Source: Microcoleus vaginatus HSN003
Lineage (GTDB): Bacteria > Cyanobacteriota > Cyanobacteriia > Cyanobacteriales > Microcoleaceae
Assembly: GCF_022701255.1 (NCBI RefSeq)
Contig: NZ_CP031705.1
Span: forward strand, 5,580,001 to 5,644,000
Length of the DNA stretch: 64,000 nucleotides
Direction: 5' to 3'
Positions 45,175 to 54,253 of this stretch are shown piece by piece (the first letter of the stretch is position 1; each line of letters begins with the position of its first letter). A program made the position numbers and the translations under genes. The notes beneath the pieces are model-generated. The model saw only the letters and a list, made by a program, of their open reading frames with translations, was not told where the DNA came from and did not search any database.

Positions 45175-45659
45175 ATTAGTTGAGTCTCCTGAAAATACAC
45201 TTTTTACACGATAGCTCTAGAATTCCAAAAGACTTGTAATTGTTGCAAAACTCAGTGAAATTTCTCAAAATGTTTTCCGGCAGACTTTCACAATCTCAAA
45301 TTTCCCCTGATATCTAGATGTTGATTTGGCTATTTTATGTATATGACATCGCGACGCCTGGGATTGCATACCAGTAGTCGAAATAGTTCCCACTTTTACC
45401 TTGAAAAACCTGCACAGCGCGCCGGAATACATTCCCGGTTTGTTTAACTACCCAGGACATCTTGTGCTGGTCATCGAACTGCGCTCACTGATACAGGGAA
45501 TTTGCCCTGCCATTAATTGGGAGTAGTCCTACATAAGTAGTGATGCGATTTGATGTAACCCGCTTTGTATAAGGAGATGAAAAGCAAAAATCACTACTTG
45601 TTTACCAATTAGCAATTACCAATTTCCAATTTCCAATTAGACATAATTAAATCTAATTC
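45175..45659. other. Gap between BON gene and methyltransferase gene
   Basis: 485 bases. Near 45600-45650 is an AATTACCAATT / CCAATTTCCAATTAG low-complexity stretch after the methyltransferase stop. Nothing else recognisable; no supported open frame or terminator. Confidence 0.45.
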
Positions 45660-46922
45660 TTAACTTTTTAGATAATATTGTTCTGCTTCCGACCAATTCA
45701 GTTTAAGCAACGAATCATCTCCCCAGGTTAGTTTGAGACTCGGCTTAATTGCTTGCACGCCCAAAGCCCTAATAATCTGCGCTGCTACAGCTTTCGCCAG
45801 TAGTGGCGGTACAGAATTTCCGACTTGGCGAAAACCGTGCCATTTTGTAACGTGAAATCTAAACCAGTCAGGATAGGAATGCAGGCGCGCAGCTTCCCTG
45901 ACAGTAATGCAGCGAGGCGCGATCGGGTGAATCGGTCTCGGCGAAGTATAAGCCCCCCTGGCCCGGTCGGTTCCAGCCCTGAGAGTGTTGCAAACTCCCT
46001 GGGGATGAAGCTTGTAAAAACGGCTGATCGGCTCTTTTTCGCCGTGTTTGGCCGCATGAAACCTTTCCATACATTCCTGAGAATGTTTAGTTCGCAAACT
46101 ACAAGAGAGGATTTGTCGATCGTACTCGCGATCGTAGGAATAATCATCATCCAAACCATCAATTCCGCGCATTATACTCGCATAAGTGCTGCACTTTCCA
46201 TACTCCGCCCTCACCCAATCTCGGTGCAGCAACTCGCTGTACTTTTCCACTTCCGGCAAATCTCCAATCGCATCCCAAACTGTTGGGACAGCAGGTAAAT
46301 TAATTTTTTTATAGCGTTTAGGAATTTTAATTTTCGGCAATATAGTAGTTTGCTGAGGGTATTTAGGTAGCTCATAACCTTCTTTGCACCCAATCAAAAA
46401 CAATCGTTTGCGAGCTTGAGGCACTCCATAGTGCACAGCGTTGAGAACTTGATAATTTTCTTCTACTTTATAACCACATTTCACAAAAGAGCTAATTAAA
46501 ATTTTCAGGAGTTCTTTGTGTTCTCCTGATGTAATTCCCGGTACATTTTCCATTACAAAAAACTTGGGTTTTAGCTCCAAAACTAAGCGCTGAAAGTGAA
46601 AAATTAGAGAATTTCGGGGGTCGTCCACATCGCGCTTGCCCATCATGGAGAATCCTTGACAGGGCGAACCGCTGATTACTACGTCTATCTCGCGCCGCCC
46701 GATCGCCGATTTTTTCCGAATTTCTGAACCCGTAAGCTGTGTGACATCTTTGCACAGAATAGAACACAGCGGGAAATTAAACTCGTGTGTGGCGCAGTGA
46801 ATAGGGTCAATTTCGACTGATGCAAGTACATCAAAACCTGCTTGTTCAAAGCCCAGGGTCATGCCGCCCGCGCCTGCAAATAAATCAACAGCGATCGGTC
46901 GCTTTTTCCGATTGCTTGGCAT
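45660..46922 (-). CDS. DNA (cytosine-5) methyltransferase, orphan
   Basis: 420 residues with all main C5-methylase motifs: I (AVDLFAGAGGMTLGFEQAG, 11-29), IV (GSPCQGFS with catalytic Cys88), VI (ENVPG, 125-129), VIII (VPQARKRLFLIG, 167-178), IX and X (RQVGNSVPPLLAKAVA, about 385). The target-recognition part lies between VIII and IX. No restriction endonuclease gene adjoins it, so it appears solitary. Cyanobacteria often hold an orphan C5 enzyme for CGATCG, the core of HIP1; this one is of the right length and motif style, but the specificity cannot be read from sequence. ATG start. Confidence 0.9.
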   Translation of the reverse strand: MPSNRKKRPIAVDLFAGAGGMTLGFEQAGFDVLASVEIDPIHCATHEFNFPLCSILCKDVTQLTGSEIRKKSAIGRREIDVVISGSPCQGFSMMGKRDVDDPRNSLIFHFQRLVLELKPKFFVMENVPGITSGEHKELLKILISSFVKCGYKVEENYQVLNAVHYGVPQARKRLFLIGCKEGYELPKYPQQTTILPKIKIPKRYKKINLPAVPTVWDAIGDLPEVEKYSELLHRDWVRAEYGKCSTYASIMRGIDGLDDDYSYDREYDRQILSCSLRTKHSQECMERFHAAKHGEKEPISRFYKLHPQGVCNTLRAGTDRARGAYTSPRPIHPIAPRCITVREAARLHSYPDWFRFHVTKWHGFRQVGNSVPPLLAKAVAAQIIRALGVQAIKPSLKLTWGDDSLLKLNWSEAEQYYLKS

Positions 46923-47058
46923 AACATTTCAATAAAAAAGTTGCTTTAATAGAAATTAAAAAAATTAACCGGGTTTTTGGTAATAAATCTCGGCTTGGTC
47001 AACCAGCCAGCCACAAAGAAACCGGGTTTATACATAACCTTTTAATACCAAAATTGGT

Positions 47059-48231
47059 TTAAGAAGCTGTATTTAATTTAACATTTTTCATGATTTCCGC
47101 AGCGGCTCGATCGCACACGCCCACATCTCCGAGACTTTCGCGCATTTCCCGATAACCTGCCAAAGTTTGCTGGCGTCGATCGGCATTTTGCAGCAATTCC
47201 AGTGCGTGGTTCACTATATTTTCCGCAGTAGCGTCGTCTTGCAGCAACTCCGGGACGATCGGCTTCATTTGCACCAAATTGGGCGGAGACATAAAAGGAA
47301 TCGAAAATTTCAGCACGTGGCGAGCAATAATCGCCGTAATCGGACTGACGCGATAGAGGACAACTTGCGGAACATCCAGCAAAGCCAACTCCAAATTAAC
47401 AGTACCAGATTTAGTAATCGCCAGATCGGCAGAGGCTAATATTTCCAGAGTTTGATTTTCTAACAAAGTAGCCCGCAAACCGTAATTCTCGATCGCTTTT
47501 TCGATTTTGCTGCGGAAAGCTTGGTTAGCAAGCGGAATCCAGAAATGAACTTCCGGCAATTTAGCTTGAATAATTTGAGCGGCCTCAAATATAACCGGCA
47601 TCAGGTACTTGAGTTCTTGGTGTCTGGAAGCGGGAATTAGGGCGATCGACACCTGTTCCGGCCCAATTCCCAAACTTTTGCGGGCAGCTTCGCGGCTGGG
47701 CGCAGAGTGCATTCTATCCACCAAAGGATGACCAACCCAACTCACTTGGGCTCCTTTTTTTCGATAATAACAAGCTTCTTCGGGGAAAATTGCCAAAAGT
47801 TGGTCGCTAATATTGACAATCAGATCAGTATTGCGACGAGAAATCGACCAAACCCATTCTTGAGGTGCGATGTACCAAACCACGGGCAAATCAGGCAAAC
47901 AGCGGCGGATATAGCTGCCAATACCGAGATTTGGAGTCAAATAATCAATCAATACAACAGCATCGGGGCGGAAGTTTTTGAGATATTGTTTAGCTTTTTG
48001 CTGAACTTGGATCGTCGGCCAAATATACGGCACTGATTCTATCAGCCCCATAGAACCAATGCCCACAGTATCGCCTAAAATAGTAGCCCCAGCTTCCGCC
48101 ATACGAGGCCCGCCCAATCCTGTTATTTCTAGCTCAAAACCAGCGGCGACAGCGTGACGTTTTAAGGCTGCAACTAACAAAGCTCCTTGCAAATCCCCAG
48201 AAACCTCACCAGTGCTGATAAAAATTTTCAT
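47059..48231 (-). CDS. lpxB: Lipid-A-disaccharide synthase
   Basis: 390 residues. GT19 enzyme joining UDP-2,3-diacylglucosamine and lipid X at the inner membrane. Motifs: IFISTGEVSGDLQGALLVAAL (3-23), GLGGPRMAEAG (38-48), VVLIDYLTPNLGIGSYIRR, YIAPQEWVW, ISDQLLAIFPEE, ALIPASRHQELKYLMPVI, ADLAITKSGTVNLELALL. ATG start. It closes the lpx cluster, separated from lpxA by a Uma2 gene that starts 9 bases upstream of it. Confidence 0.95.
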   Translation of the reverse strand: MKIFISTGEVSGDLQGALLVAALKRHAVAAGFELEITGLGGPRMAEAGATILGDTVGIGSMGLIESVPYIWPTIQVQQKAKQYLKNFRPDAVVLIDYLTPNLGIGSYIRRCLPDLPVVWYIAPQEWVWSISRRNTDLIVNISDQLLAIFPEEACYYRKKGAQVSWVGHPLVDRMHSAPSREAARKSLGIGPEQVSIALIPASRHQELKYLMPVIFEAAQIIQAKLPEVHFWIPLANQAFRSKIEKAIENYGLRATLLENQTLEILASADLAITKSGTVNLELALLDVPQVVLYRVSPITAIIARHVLKFSIPFMSPPNLVQMKPIVPELLQDDATAENIVNHALELLQNADRRQQTLAGYREMRESLGDVGVCDRAAAEIMKNVKLNTAS

Positions 48232-48240
48232 ATTCTGACT

Positions 48241-48843
48241 TTATACAGGTGAGATGTTTGCTAATAACTCGGTAACAGCATCATATTGATCGGGCATATT
48301 AGCACAGCGTAGCAGTAATTCTAAGTCCAGATCGGGAAGGAATGTACTCCGGCCAATTTCCTCATAATTTTCACCTGTTAAGTAATAGAGAGATAACTGA
48401 CTATTTTGCCAAAACCAGACTTCCCTAACGCCCAATCTTTTGTAAAATTCTAGAGTATTTATCCCACCACTGGTAATTACCACTTCAATAGCAATATCTG
48501 GGACTATTTTTTGGGTTCCTATATCATAGGAATCATCCGGCTCTTTTCTACCGCCTAATTCTCTGTTACCCAAAGTCGGCCCGCCCTTGCCGTAAAATCG
48601 AATCCCATTTGCTCTCATATATGCCTCTAGCAGCATACAGAGAGTTTTCTTGATTATTTCGTGTTCGGGCGAGACAGTCATAATTTGCAGTTTTTGATCG
48701 AGATAGAAAAATTTCACACCTCTGACATCTTTAAAAGCTGCTTCTATCGCTTCAAATTGCTCCCAACTCACCTCTGAGAACCTAATGCAGCCATCTTGTT
48801 CTGTTTCAGGAGATGTAGATTTGACTGAAGTATATACATTCAT
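48241..48843 (-). CDS. Uma2-family (DUF820) putative nuclease
   Basis: 200 residues. PD-(D/E)XK-like core: GPTLGNRELGGRKEPDDSYDIG, then KIVPDIAIEVVITSGGINTLEFYKRLGVREVWFWQNSQLSLYYL, with Asp and Glu (PDIAIEV) typical of the Uma2 family. Uma2 genes are greatly expanded in cyanobacteria, with unknown function. It lies between lpxA and lpxB in the same direction, 9 bases before lpxB and 41 after lpxA, so it is co-transcribed with them. Confidence 0.88.
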   Translation of the reverse strand: MNVYTSVKSTSPETEQDGCIRFSEVSWEQFEAIEAAFKDVRGVKFFYLDQKLQIMTVSPEHEIIKKTLCMLLEAYMRANGIRFYGKGGPTLGNRELGGRKEPDDSYDIGTQKIVPDIAIEVVITSGGINTLEFYKRLGVREVWFWQNSQLSLYYLTGENYEEIGRSTFLPDLDLELLLRCANMPDQYDAVTELLANISPV

Positions 48844-48884
48844 AGGGCAACAGTCGCTTAGTTCCTAGGTTTATTCTACCTCAT

Positions 48885-49679
48885 TCATTTTTTCCCTGGA
48901 ATCAAACCGCGCCGCCCTTTGGTTATAGATTGCTGCACAAATCTCCGCAGGTGCTGCAAGTGGGGGTTTTCTGGCAACAAATCCAACTGTTCCAAAGCTT
49001 GATTTAGAGTGTAGCCAGAATGGTATAGAATACGAAAAGTTTTCTTCAAAACTAGCAAATCTTCTGGGGTAAAACCGGCGCGTTCGAGGCCTATTTTGTT
49101 GATTGCTCGCACTCTCGAAGGATTCCCCTCGACTAGCATATAAGGAGGTACGTCTCGATCGATCCTGCTCAAGCCGCCTACCATAGACAAGCGGCCGATG
49201 TGGACAAACTGGTGAACGCCCAAAACACCGCTCAATCGGGCTTGAGACTCGATTTTAACGTGTCCAGCTAACGCTACAGCATTCGCGATAATTACTCGAT
49301 CGGCGATCGCGCAATTGTGTCCTACATGAACATAAGCCATCAATAGATTATGATTGCCAATAGTCGTGCTTTCCCCCGCTCCAGTAGCGCGGTTGATTGT
49401 CACGTATTCCCGAATCAGATTGTTGTCGCCAATTTTCACCCTAGTCAGAGAACCCTCGTATTTCAAATCTTGAGGTTCCAAACCAATCGCCGCACCGGGG
49501 AAAATTTGATTGCGAGCGCCTATTTCTGTTAGCCCGTCGATAATTGCATGGGCGCCAATCTTAGTATCCGGCCCGATTTTCACTTTTTCCCCAATTACAG
49601 CATAAGCTCCCACTTCTACAGTCGGGTGAAGTTCAGCACCGGGATGAATCACAGCAGTTGGGTGAATCAAAGTAAGCAT
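48885..49679 (-). CDS. lpxA: UDP-N-acetylglucosamine acyltransferase
   Basis: 264 residues. Left-handed beta-helix built from hexapeptides (IHPTAVIHPGAELHPTVEVGAYAVIGEKVKIGP), with the catalytic-type His in MAYVHVGHNCAIADRV, and a C-terminal helical domain (ERAGFTPEDLLVLKKTFRILYHSG). It adds a 3-hydroxyacyl chain from ACP to UDP-GlcNAc, first step of lipid A synthesis. ATG start. Downstream of fabZ in the same direction; a GGAAGAA repeat array lies between them. Confidence 0.95.
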   Translation of the reverse strand: MLTLIHPTAVIHPGAELHPTVEVGAYAVIGEKVKIGPDTKIGAHAIIDGLTEIGARNQIFPGAAIGLEPQDLKYEGSLTRVKIGDNNLIREYVTINRATGAGESTTIGNHNLLMAYVHVGHNCAIADRVIIANAVALAGHVKIESQARLSGVLGVHQFVHIGRLSMVGGLSRIDRDVPPYMLVEGNPSRVRAINKIGLERAGFTPEDLLVLKKTFRILYHSGYTLNQALEQLDLLPENPHLQHLRRFVQQSITKGRRGLIPGKK

Positions 49680-49751
49680 TTGTCAGTTGTTTTGCTGGTA
49701 AGTGGGAAGGAAGTTTGGCAACGCGCAGTGTAAAGTATTCAACGGATTTAA

Positions 49752-49815
49752 CGGAAGGAAGAAGGAAGAAGGAAGAAGGAAGAAGGAAGAGGGAAGAAGG
49801 AAGAGGGAAGAAGGA
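49752..49815. repeat. GGAAGAA heptad array
   Basis: About nine tandem GGAAGAA units with GGAAGAG variants between lpxA and fabZ. A shorter version lies near 50480-50505 between fabZ and lpxC. Confidence 0.9.
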
Positions 49816-49924
49816 TTTTTTTTAATTTTAAGATTACTTCCTTCCGAGGATGGGTTCGCGGTTTCAATTTAAATTCAAAACTCACAACTCAAAACTAGCC
49901 GCAAGCCCTCAGCAATTCCCAAAT

Positions 49925-50446
49925 TTAATCTACCATCGAAAACGTCAATTCTCCTTCACAAACTTTTTGTCCGTCTACTTCAGCCAGAGCCTGCATTTTT
50001 GCGAAGCGACGGCGTTTTACCCACAGCAATTCTACAGTCATGAGCAACTGATCGCCCGGTACAACCTGACGACGGAACTTGACTTTATCAATTCCGGTAA
50101 ACATCCACAATCCTTGCTCGATTTCGGGCAACTGAGCCAGAACAATACCGCCAACTTGAGCCATCGCTTCGACAATTAATACTCCCGGCATAATCGGCCG
50201 TCCGGGAAAATGCCCTTGAAAATGTGGTTCATTGAAAGTCACATTTTTAATTCCTACAGCCTTCTCCGACGGCACGTAATCAACAATCTTGTCAACCAGT
50301 GCAAAAGGATAGCGATGAGGCAATAATTTCTGAACTTCTTCGAGAGTAAAAGTAGATTGAACCGCTGGAGAACCCTCACCGTTTTTGGTGGGGACGGATT
50401 CAGAATTAGCAGTATTGAGGGTGTTAACTTCAGTCAGCGTAGACAT
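49925..50446 (-). CDS. fabZ: 3-hydroxyacyl-ACP dehydratase FabZ
   Basis: 173 residues, about 30 longer than usual at the N-terminus (MSTLTEVNTLNTANSESVPTKNGEGS), then LEEVQKLLPHRYPFALVDKIVDY, HFPGRPIMPGVLIVEAMAQVGG (active-site His and Glu), FTGIDKVKFRRQVVPGDQL. Hot-dog fold dehydratase of type II fatty-acid synthesis. It competes with LpxA for 3-hydroxyacyl-ACP, and the clustering of both is usual. An ATG just before TLEEVQKL is absent, so the long N-terminus stands. Confidence 0.94.
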   Translation of the reverse strand: MSTLTEVNTLNTANSESVPTKNGEGSPAVQSTFTLEEVQKLLPHRYPFALVDKIVDYVPSEKAVGIKNVTFNEPHFQGHFPGRPIMPGVLIVEAMAQVGGIVLAQLPEIEQGLWMFTGIDKVKFRRQVVPGDQLLMTVELLWVKRRRFAKMQALAEVDGQKVCEGELTFSMVD

Positions 50447-50535
50447 TGCTTGAAGACTTTTGAGTGTGGTATGGCAGAACGAAGAAGGAAAAAGGAAGAA
50501 GGAAGATGCAATCTTAACAGATAACCTGTTTTTTC

Positions 50536-51393
50536 CTAACTTTTATCTAGGGTAGCTAGAGCTTCCGATTTCAGGGCTTGGGCGAGTTGGACGTGCAGAT
50601 TGTGACTGGCTTTGTAAGCCAAGTAGTGAGCTTTTGGCCAAGTTCCAAGCAGACTGAGGTCGCCTACTAAGTCTAGGATTTTATGGCGCACCGGTTCGTT
50701 GGCAAATCTCAAAGGCGGGTTAAGCCAGCCGGATCGATCGCAAACTAGGGCGTTTTCTAGGGTACCACCTTTGATCAAACCTGCTTGTCGCAATTGGTCA
50801 ACTTGGCGAGCAAGTCCAAAAGTGCGGGCTGGGGCGATCGCCGTCGCAAAACTTTCTGCCTCTGGCGACCAACTGTACCATTGATTGCCGATCGCCTGTT
50901 CCTCAAAATCAATTCCGTAACTAAATCGAGTTTCGGCTGAGGGTAAAGCCGCTGCAAAAGCATCCCCGTGACGCACCCAAATTGGATTTTCTAGGACGAA
51001 GGAGGAAGTGGAGTCTTGCTTCGATTCTTGAGGAACTAAGCCGGCATGGGCGATCGCCTCTACCCAAACCTGGGCCGAACCGTCCAGCAGAGGCACTTCC
51101 GGCCCATCAACCTCAATTCGAGCATTATCCGCTCCCATCCCAGCCAAAGCGGCTAATAGATGCTCTACAGTGCGAATTTGACCATCGATACCTGCTAGTT
51201 CAGTTGAAAGTGCAGTTTGGCAAACTGCCTGAATTTTTGCTGGAATTATCGGAGCACCGGGCAAGTCAATTCTGACAAAATAGCGGCCTTCCTCAACCTC
51301 CGCAGGCAAAACTCGGACGCGAGTTTGTGTGCCGCTGTGCAAACCGATTCCCGACAGTTCAAATTCAGATTTTAAGGTACGTTGAATAGTCAT
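50536..51393 (-). CDS. lpxC: UDP-3-O-acyl-N-acetylglucosamine deacetylase
   Basis: 285 residues. Zn amidase, the committed step of lipid A synthesis. Motifs: LSGIGLHSGTQTRVRVLPA (14-32), TVEHLLAALAGMGADNARIEVDGPEVPLLDGSA (metal-ligand His near 78), ALVCDRSGWLNPPLRFANEPVRHKILDLVGDLSLLG (zinc His and Asp). The ATG at 51393 is formed by the last CATTAGT unit of a heptad array (minus strand ATGACTA), so there is no conventional Shine-Dalgarno. Confidence 0.94.
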   Translation of the reverse strand: MTIQRTLKSEFELSGIGLHSGTQTRVRVLPAEVEEGRYFVRIDLPGAPIIPAKIQAVCQTALSTELAGIDGQIRTVEHLLAALAGMGADNARIEVDGPEVPLLDGSAQVWVEAIAHAGLVPQESKQDSTSSFVLENPIWVRHGDAFAAALPSAETRFSYGIDFEEQAIGNQWYSWSPEAESFATAIAPARTFGLARQVDQLRQAGLIKGGTLENALVCDRSGWLNPPLRFANEPVRHKILDLVGDLSLLGTWPKAHYLAYKASHNLHVQLAQALKSEALATLDKS

Positions 51394-51590
51394 TAGTCAT
51401 TAGTCATTAGTCATTAGTTAGTAGTCAGTAGTCATTAGTTAGTAGTCAACTGTCATTAGTTAGTAGTCAGTAGTTAGTAGTCAGTAGTTAGTAGTCAACT
51501 GTCAACTGTCAACTGCCAACTGCCAACTGCCAACTCTCAACTGTCAACTCTCAACTGTCAACTCTCAACTGTCAACTCTCAACTGTCAAC
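51391..51590. repeat. Mixed heptad array between bamA and lpxC
   Basis: Practically the whole gap is tandem 7-base units: CATTAGT/TTAGTAG at 51391-51500, then CAACTGT, CAACTGC and CAACTCT units to 51590, stopping one base before the bamA stop codon. Two different unit types join in one array. Confidence 0.9.
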
Positions 51591-54068
51591 TTAGAATCGC
51601 TCACCAATCCCAAAGTGAATTTGATTGTCGCCAGTGTCGTTGATACCGTAATCGATCCGGATCGGCCCTAAAGGAGATTGAATCCGCACGCCGAGGCCGT
51701 AACCGTAACCGCTACCCGGCTTTCCGCGAATACCGGCAGGGTCGCCCGGGACATCTTCGCCCGTGCCCAAGTCGGTGCCAGCATCCAAAAATAGGGCTCC
51801 GCCGAGAAACGAAATAATCGGGAAACGGTACTCAACGCTGGCTTCTAGGAAACTGCGACCTGCTCCGAGGTCGCCTTCGGCGTACCCGCGCACCGAGTTG
51901 GCGCCGCCCAAGGCAAAGGCTTCGTATGGAGGCAAATCTCCGAATATGGTGCCACCCCTAAAACTGAATGCCAGGGTTTGAGGGCCGGGGGTAAAGTTAG
52001 TGTACTGGACTGGTAGGTAAAAGCTGTAGCTGGCCCGCAGGCGGTTTAACAGGATGCTGCCGGAACCTACAGGAATCGATTGTTCCATCCCAAACCTGAC
52101 CAGCGAACCGCTAGTGGGGCGGAGAGGGTCGTTGCGTCGATCGCGCACAACACCTGCTTGCAGTGTTGTCAAGTCGTCGGAGCCGGAATCGCTAAAACTC
52201 AACTGGTTGCCGAGTTCGTCCTCGGATTCGCGCCTGCCTTTGCGATCGGTAATTGAGACTCGCTGGTACTGCAAGCCGACTGAAGCTGTCCACTCAGCAT
52301 CGGCAAAAGGATTGCGCGACAGGGGACGGGTGAAATTGATGCCGGCACCGGTGCGGACGACGCGGGGTCGATCGTCGTTGGGCAATCGGACTTCCCGTTC
52401 GCCACCGTCAAAAATCACGCTGATCGATCGTCTTCTAAACGCATTAATCGTATAAGAAGTCCGGTAAGGATCGCCCGCAATCCAGGGGTCGGTAAAACTC
52501 AGGTCAAACAGCGTTTGGCGTTCCCCGATTTGTACTTCAGCCCCCAATTTCTGGTTCCTACCTCTCAAGTTTTGCTGCTGGTAACTCAGCGTACCGAACA
52601 AACCCGTCGCGGAACTCAAACCCGCACCCGCCGCCAGAGAACCGGTATTTTTCTCAATGACGTTGACAATTACTCTTGCCTTGCGGGGGTCAGTCGTTCC
52701 CGGTTCCAAGGCAAGTCGCACGTCTTCAAAAATTCCCAAACCAAACACGCGCCTCAAATCTCTTTCCGCCTTGGTGCGGTTAAAGATGTCTCCGGGCTTA
52801 AGTTCTACTTCGCGGGTGATGACAAACTGACGGGTGTTGCCTCCGATCGGCTGACCCGTCGCATCTGTTGCCTCTCCCTCCTTGTTCAGGAAGCGGACAT
52901 CAATGGATTCGATCTGGCCTTCTGCCACTACCAGGGTAACTGTGCCGTCGTCTCCTACTTGCGGGGCATCAGTGATTTGACCCAAAACATAGCCGTTCTC
53001 TTGATACCACGCATTAATTTTTTTCACTCCCTCCTCAAAGCGGCGGAGGTTGAGAATTTTGCCGTATTGATCGCGGAAGCTTTCGTCAATTACGCTTTGG
53101 GGCAGCACTTGCTGACCGGTGATTGTCACTCCCCGCAGCACCGGATTTGGCTGCACAATAAAAGTTACCCGGACGCCCAACGGGGTGTCTTCGGGTACTG
53201 CCCGCACGTTTCTGAAAAAGCCCGTGGCAAAAATGGCGTTGATGTCTTGTTGCAGTTGGGTGCGGTTGGTCGTGCGTCCCGGTTGGGTGCTGATGACTCG
53301 GTAAATTTCGCTTTCCAGGTCGTCCGTCGCCCCGGTGACTGTAACTTCTGCAACTAGCACTTGCGGTTCGGCAGCCCCGGCGGGTGCGGGGGTTTGTCTC
53401 GGCTGCGGTGCTGGGCCCGGGGGCAATGGGGGAACGGTGTTAGTGGGCGGTTCCGCCGGGGCCGGTATTGTCGGAACTTGGGCGTTTTGAGCGATCGTCC
53501 CTGATTCCTCTGGTTTCCCTAGCTCTGCTGCGAGCCAGGCGGGCGTTACAGCGGATACATCGGGGGGGAGCGAGCTGGCCTGTGGCGCCTCTGGCATGGC
53601 GTTTGGTTTCCCTAGCTCTGCTGCGAGCCAGGTGGGCGTTACAGCGGATACACCGGGGGGGAGCGAGCTGCCCTGTGGCGCCTCTGGCATGGCGTTTTGG
53701 CTGCTAGAGGCGGGGGAGGGGTTGGATGCTAGCTCGGGTTTGAGTTGAAAGCTGGGAGGGGAAACCGGGGAGGGGGTGTCTCTAACCCGGTTTGGGGGAT
53801 CATCGCGGTCGTTCTCTCCTCTGGCAGGGGCCTCAGCTATTTTTAGGGCTTCCCCTTTGCCGGTTTTAGCGGCTTTGCGGTTTTGAGGAGGGTTTTGGGT
53901 TAATTCTGGAATGGGGCGATCGGGTAATTCGATCGACGGGGCGGGCGGAACGGCAGCCAAAGCTTCCTCTGCTGATTCAGAGTAGGATGTTTGGCCACTT
54001 GCCGAATTTGATAACCCGAATGTTGCTGAGGCAGTAAAAACTGCCACCAATACAGCAGATAAACGCAT
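51591..54068 (-). CDS. bamA: BamA/Omp85 outer-membrane assembly protein
   Basis: 825 residues. Signal peptide MRLSAVLVAVFTASATFGLSNSASGQT. Residues 30-230 are a Pro-rich linker with one 31-residue unit duplicated (NAMPEAPQGSSLPP... then NAMPEAPQASSLPP..., about 127-187). Three POTRA domains follow (about 230-490; VLVAEVTVTGATDDLESEIYRVI, NPVLRGVTITGQQVLPQ, GQIESIDVRFLNKEG), then the 16-strand barrel with DPWIAGD and RDRRNDP-type loops, GGANSVRGYAEGDLG (the L6 VRGF-like loop), ending GIGERF. Inserts beta-barrel proteins; the cyanobacterial counterpart of chloroplast Toc75. ATG start. Confidence 0.95.
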   Translation of the reverse strand: MRLSAVLVAVFTASATFGLSNSASGQTSYSESAEEALAAVPPAPSIELPDRPIPELTQNPPQNRKAAKTGKGEALKIAEAPARGENDRDDPPNRVRDTPSPVSPPSFQLKPELASNPSPASSSQNAMPEAPQGSSLPPGVSAVTPTWLAAELGKPNAMPEAPQASSLPPDVSAVTPAWLAAELGKPEESGTIAQNAQVPTIPAPAEPPTNTVPPLPPGPAPQPRQTPAPAGAAEPQVLVAEVTVTGATDDLESEIYRVISTQPGRTTNRTQLQQDINAIFATGFFRNVRAVPEDTPLGVRVTFIVQPNPVLRGVTITGQQVLPQSVIDESFRDQYGKILNLRRFEEGVKKINAWYQENGYVLGQITDAPQVGDDGTVTLVVAEGQIESIDVRFLNKEGEATDATGQPIGGNTRQFVITREVELKPGDIFNRTKAERDLRRVFGLGIFEDVRLALEPGTTDPRKARVIVNVIEKNTGSLAAGAGLSSATGLFGTLSYQQQNLRGRNQKLGAEVQIGERQTLFDLSFTDPWIAGDPYRTSYTINAFRRRSISVIFDGGEREVRLPNDDRPRVVRTGAGINFTRPLSRNPFADAEWTASVGLQYQRVSITDRKGRRESEDELGNQLSFSDSGSDDLTTLQAGVVRDRRNDPLRPTSGSLVRFGMEQSIPVGSGSILLNRLRASYSFYLPVQYTNFTPGPQTLAFSFRGGTIFGDLPPYEAFALGGANSVRGYAEGDLGAGRSFLEASVEYRFPIISFLGGALFLDAGTDLGTGEDVPGDPAGIRGKPGSGYGYGLGVRIQSPLGPIRIDYGINDTGDNQIHFGIGERF

Positions 54069-54106
54069 TTTTGTTCACTTTTTTGGGCAATCCACACACC
54101 ACATTA

Positions 54107-54200
54107 GTCATTATTCATTAGTCATTAGTCATTAGTTATATAAGTCGGTTGAATTTCGCGTTGACCGCTAATTGATGACTGTTGACCGCTGATTGCTGAC
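54107..54200. repeat. CATTAGT heptads upstream of bamA
   Basis: TCATTATTCATTAGTCATTAG and TGACCGCTAATTGATGACTGTTGACCGCTG units between purC and bamA; same family as at 51391-51500 but shorter and degenerate. Confidence 0.7.
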
Positions 54201-54253
54201 ATCGAAAGCAGAAGGGTGACAAACTGTGCAATTCTAGCGCATTACCAAGGCCT

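Noticed and set aside
45825..46298. 157-codon open frame antisense to the DNA methylase
   Set aside because: Opposite conserved motifs VIII-X; no independent features.
52515..53357. 280-codon open frame antisense to bamA
   Set aside because: It lies fully opposite the POTRA region of a well-conserved gene and its translation shows no family traits.
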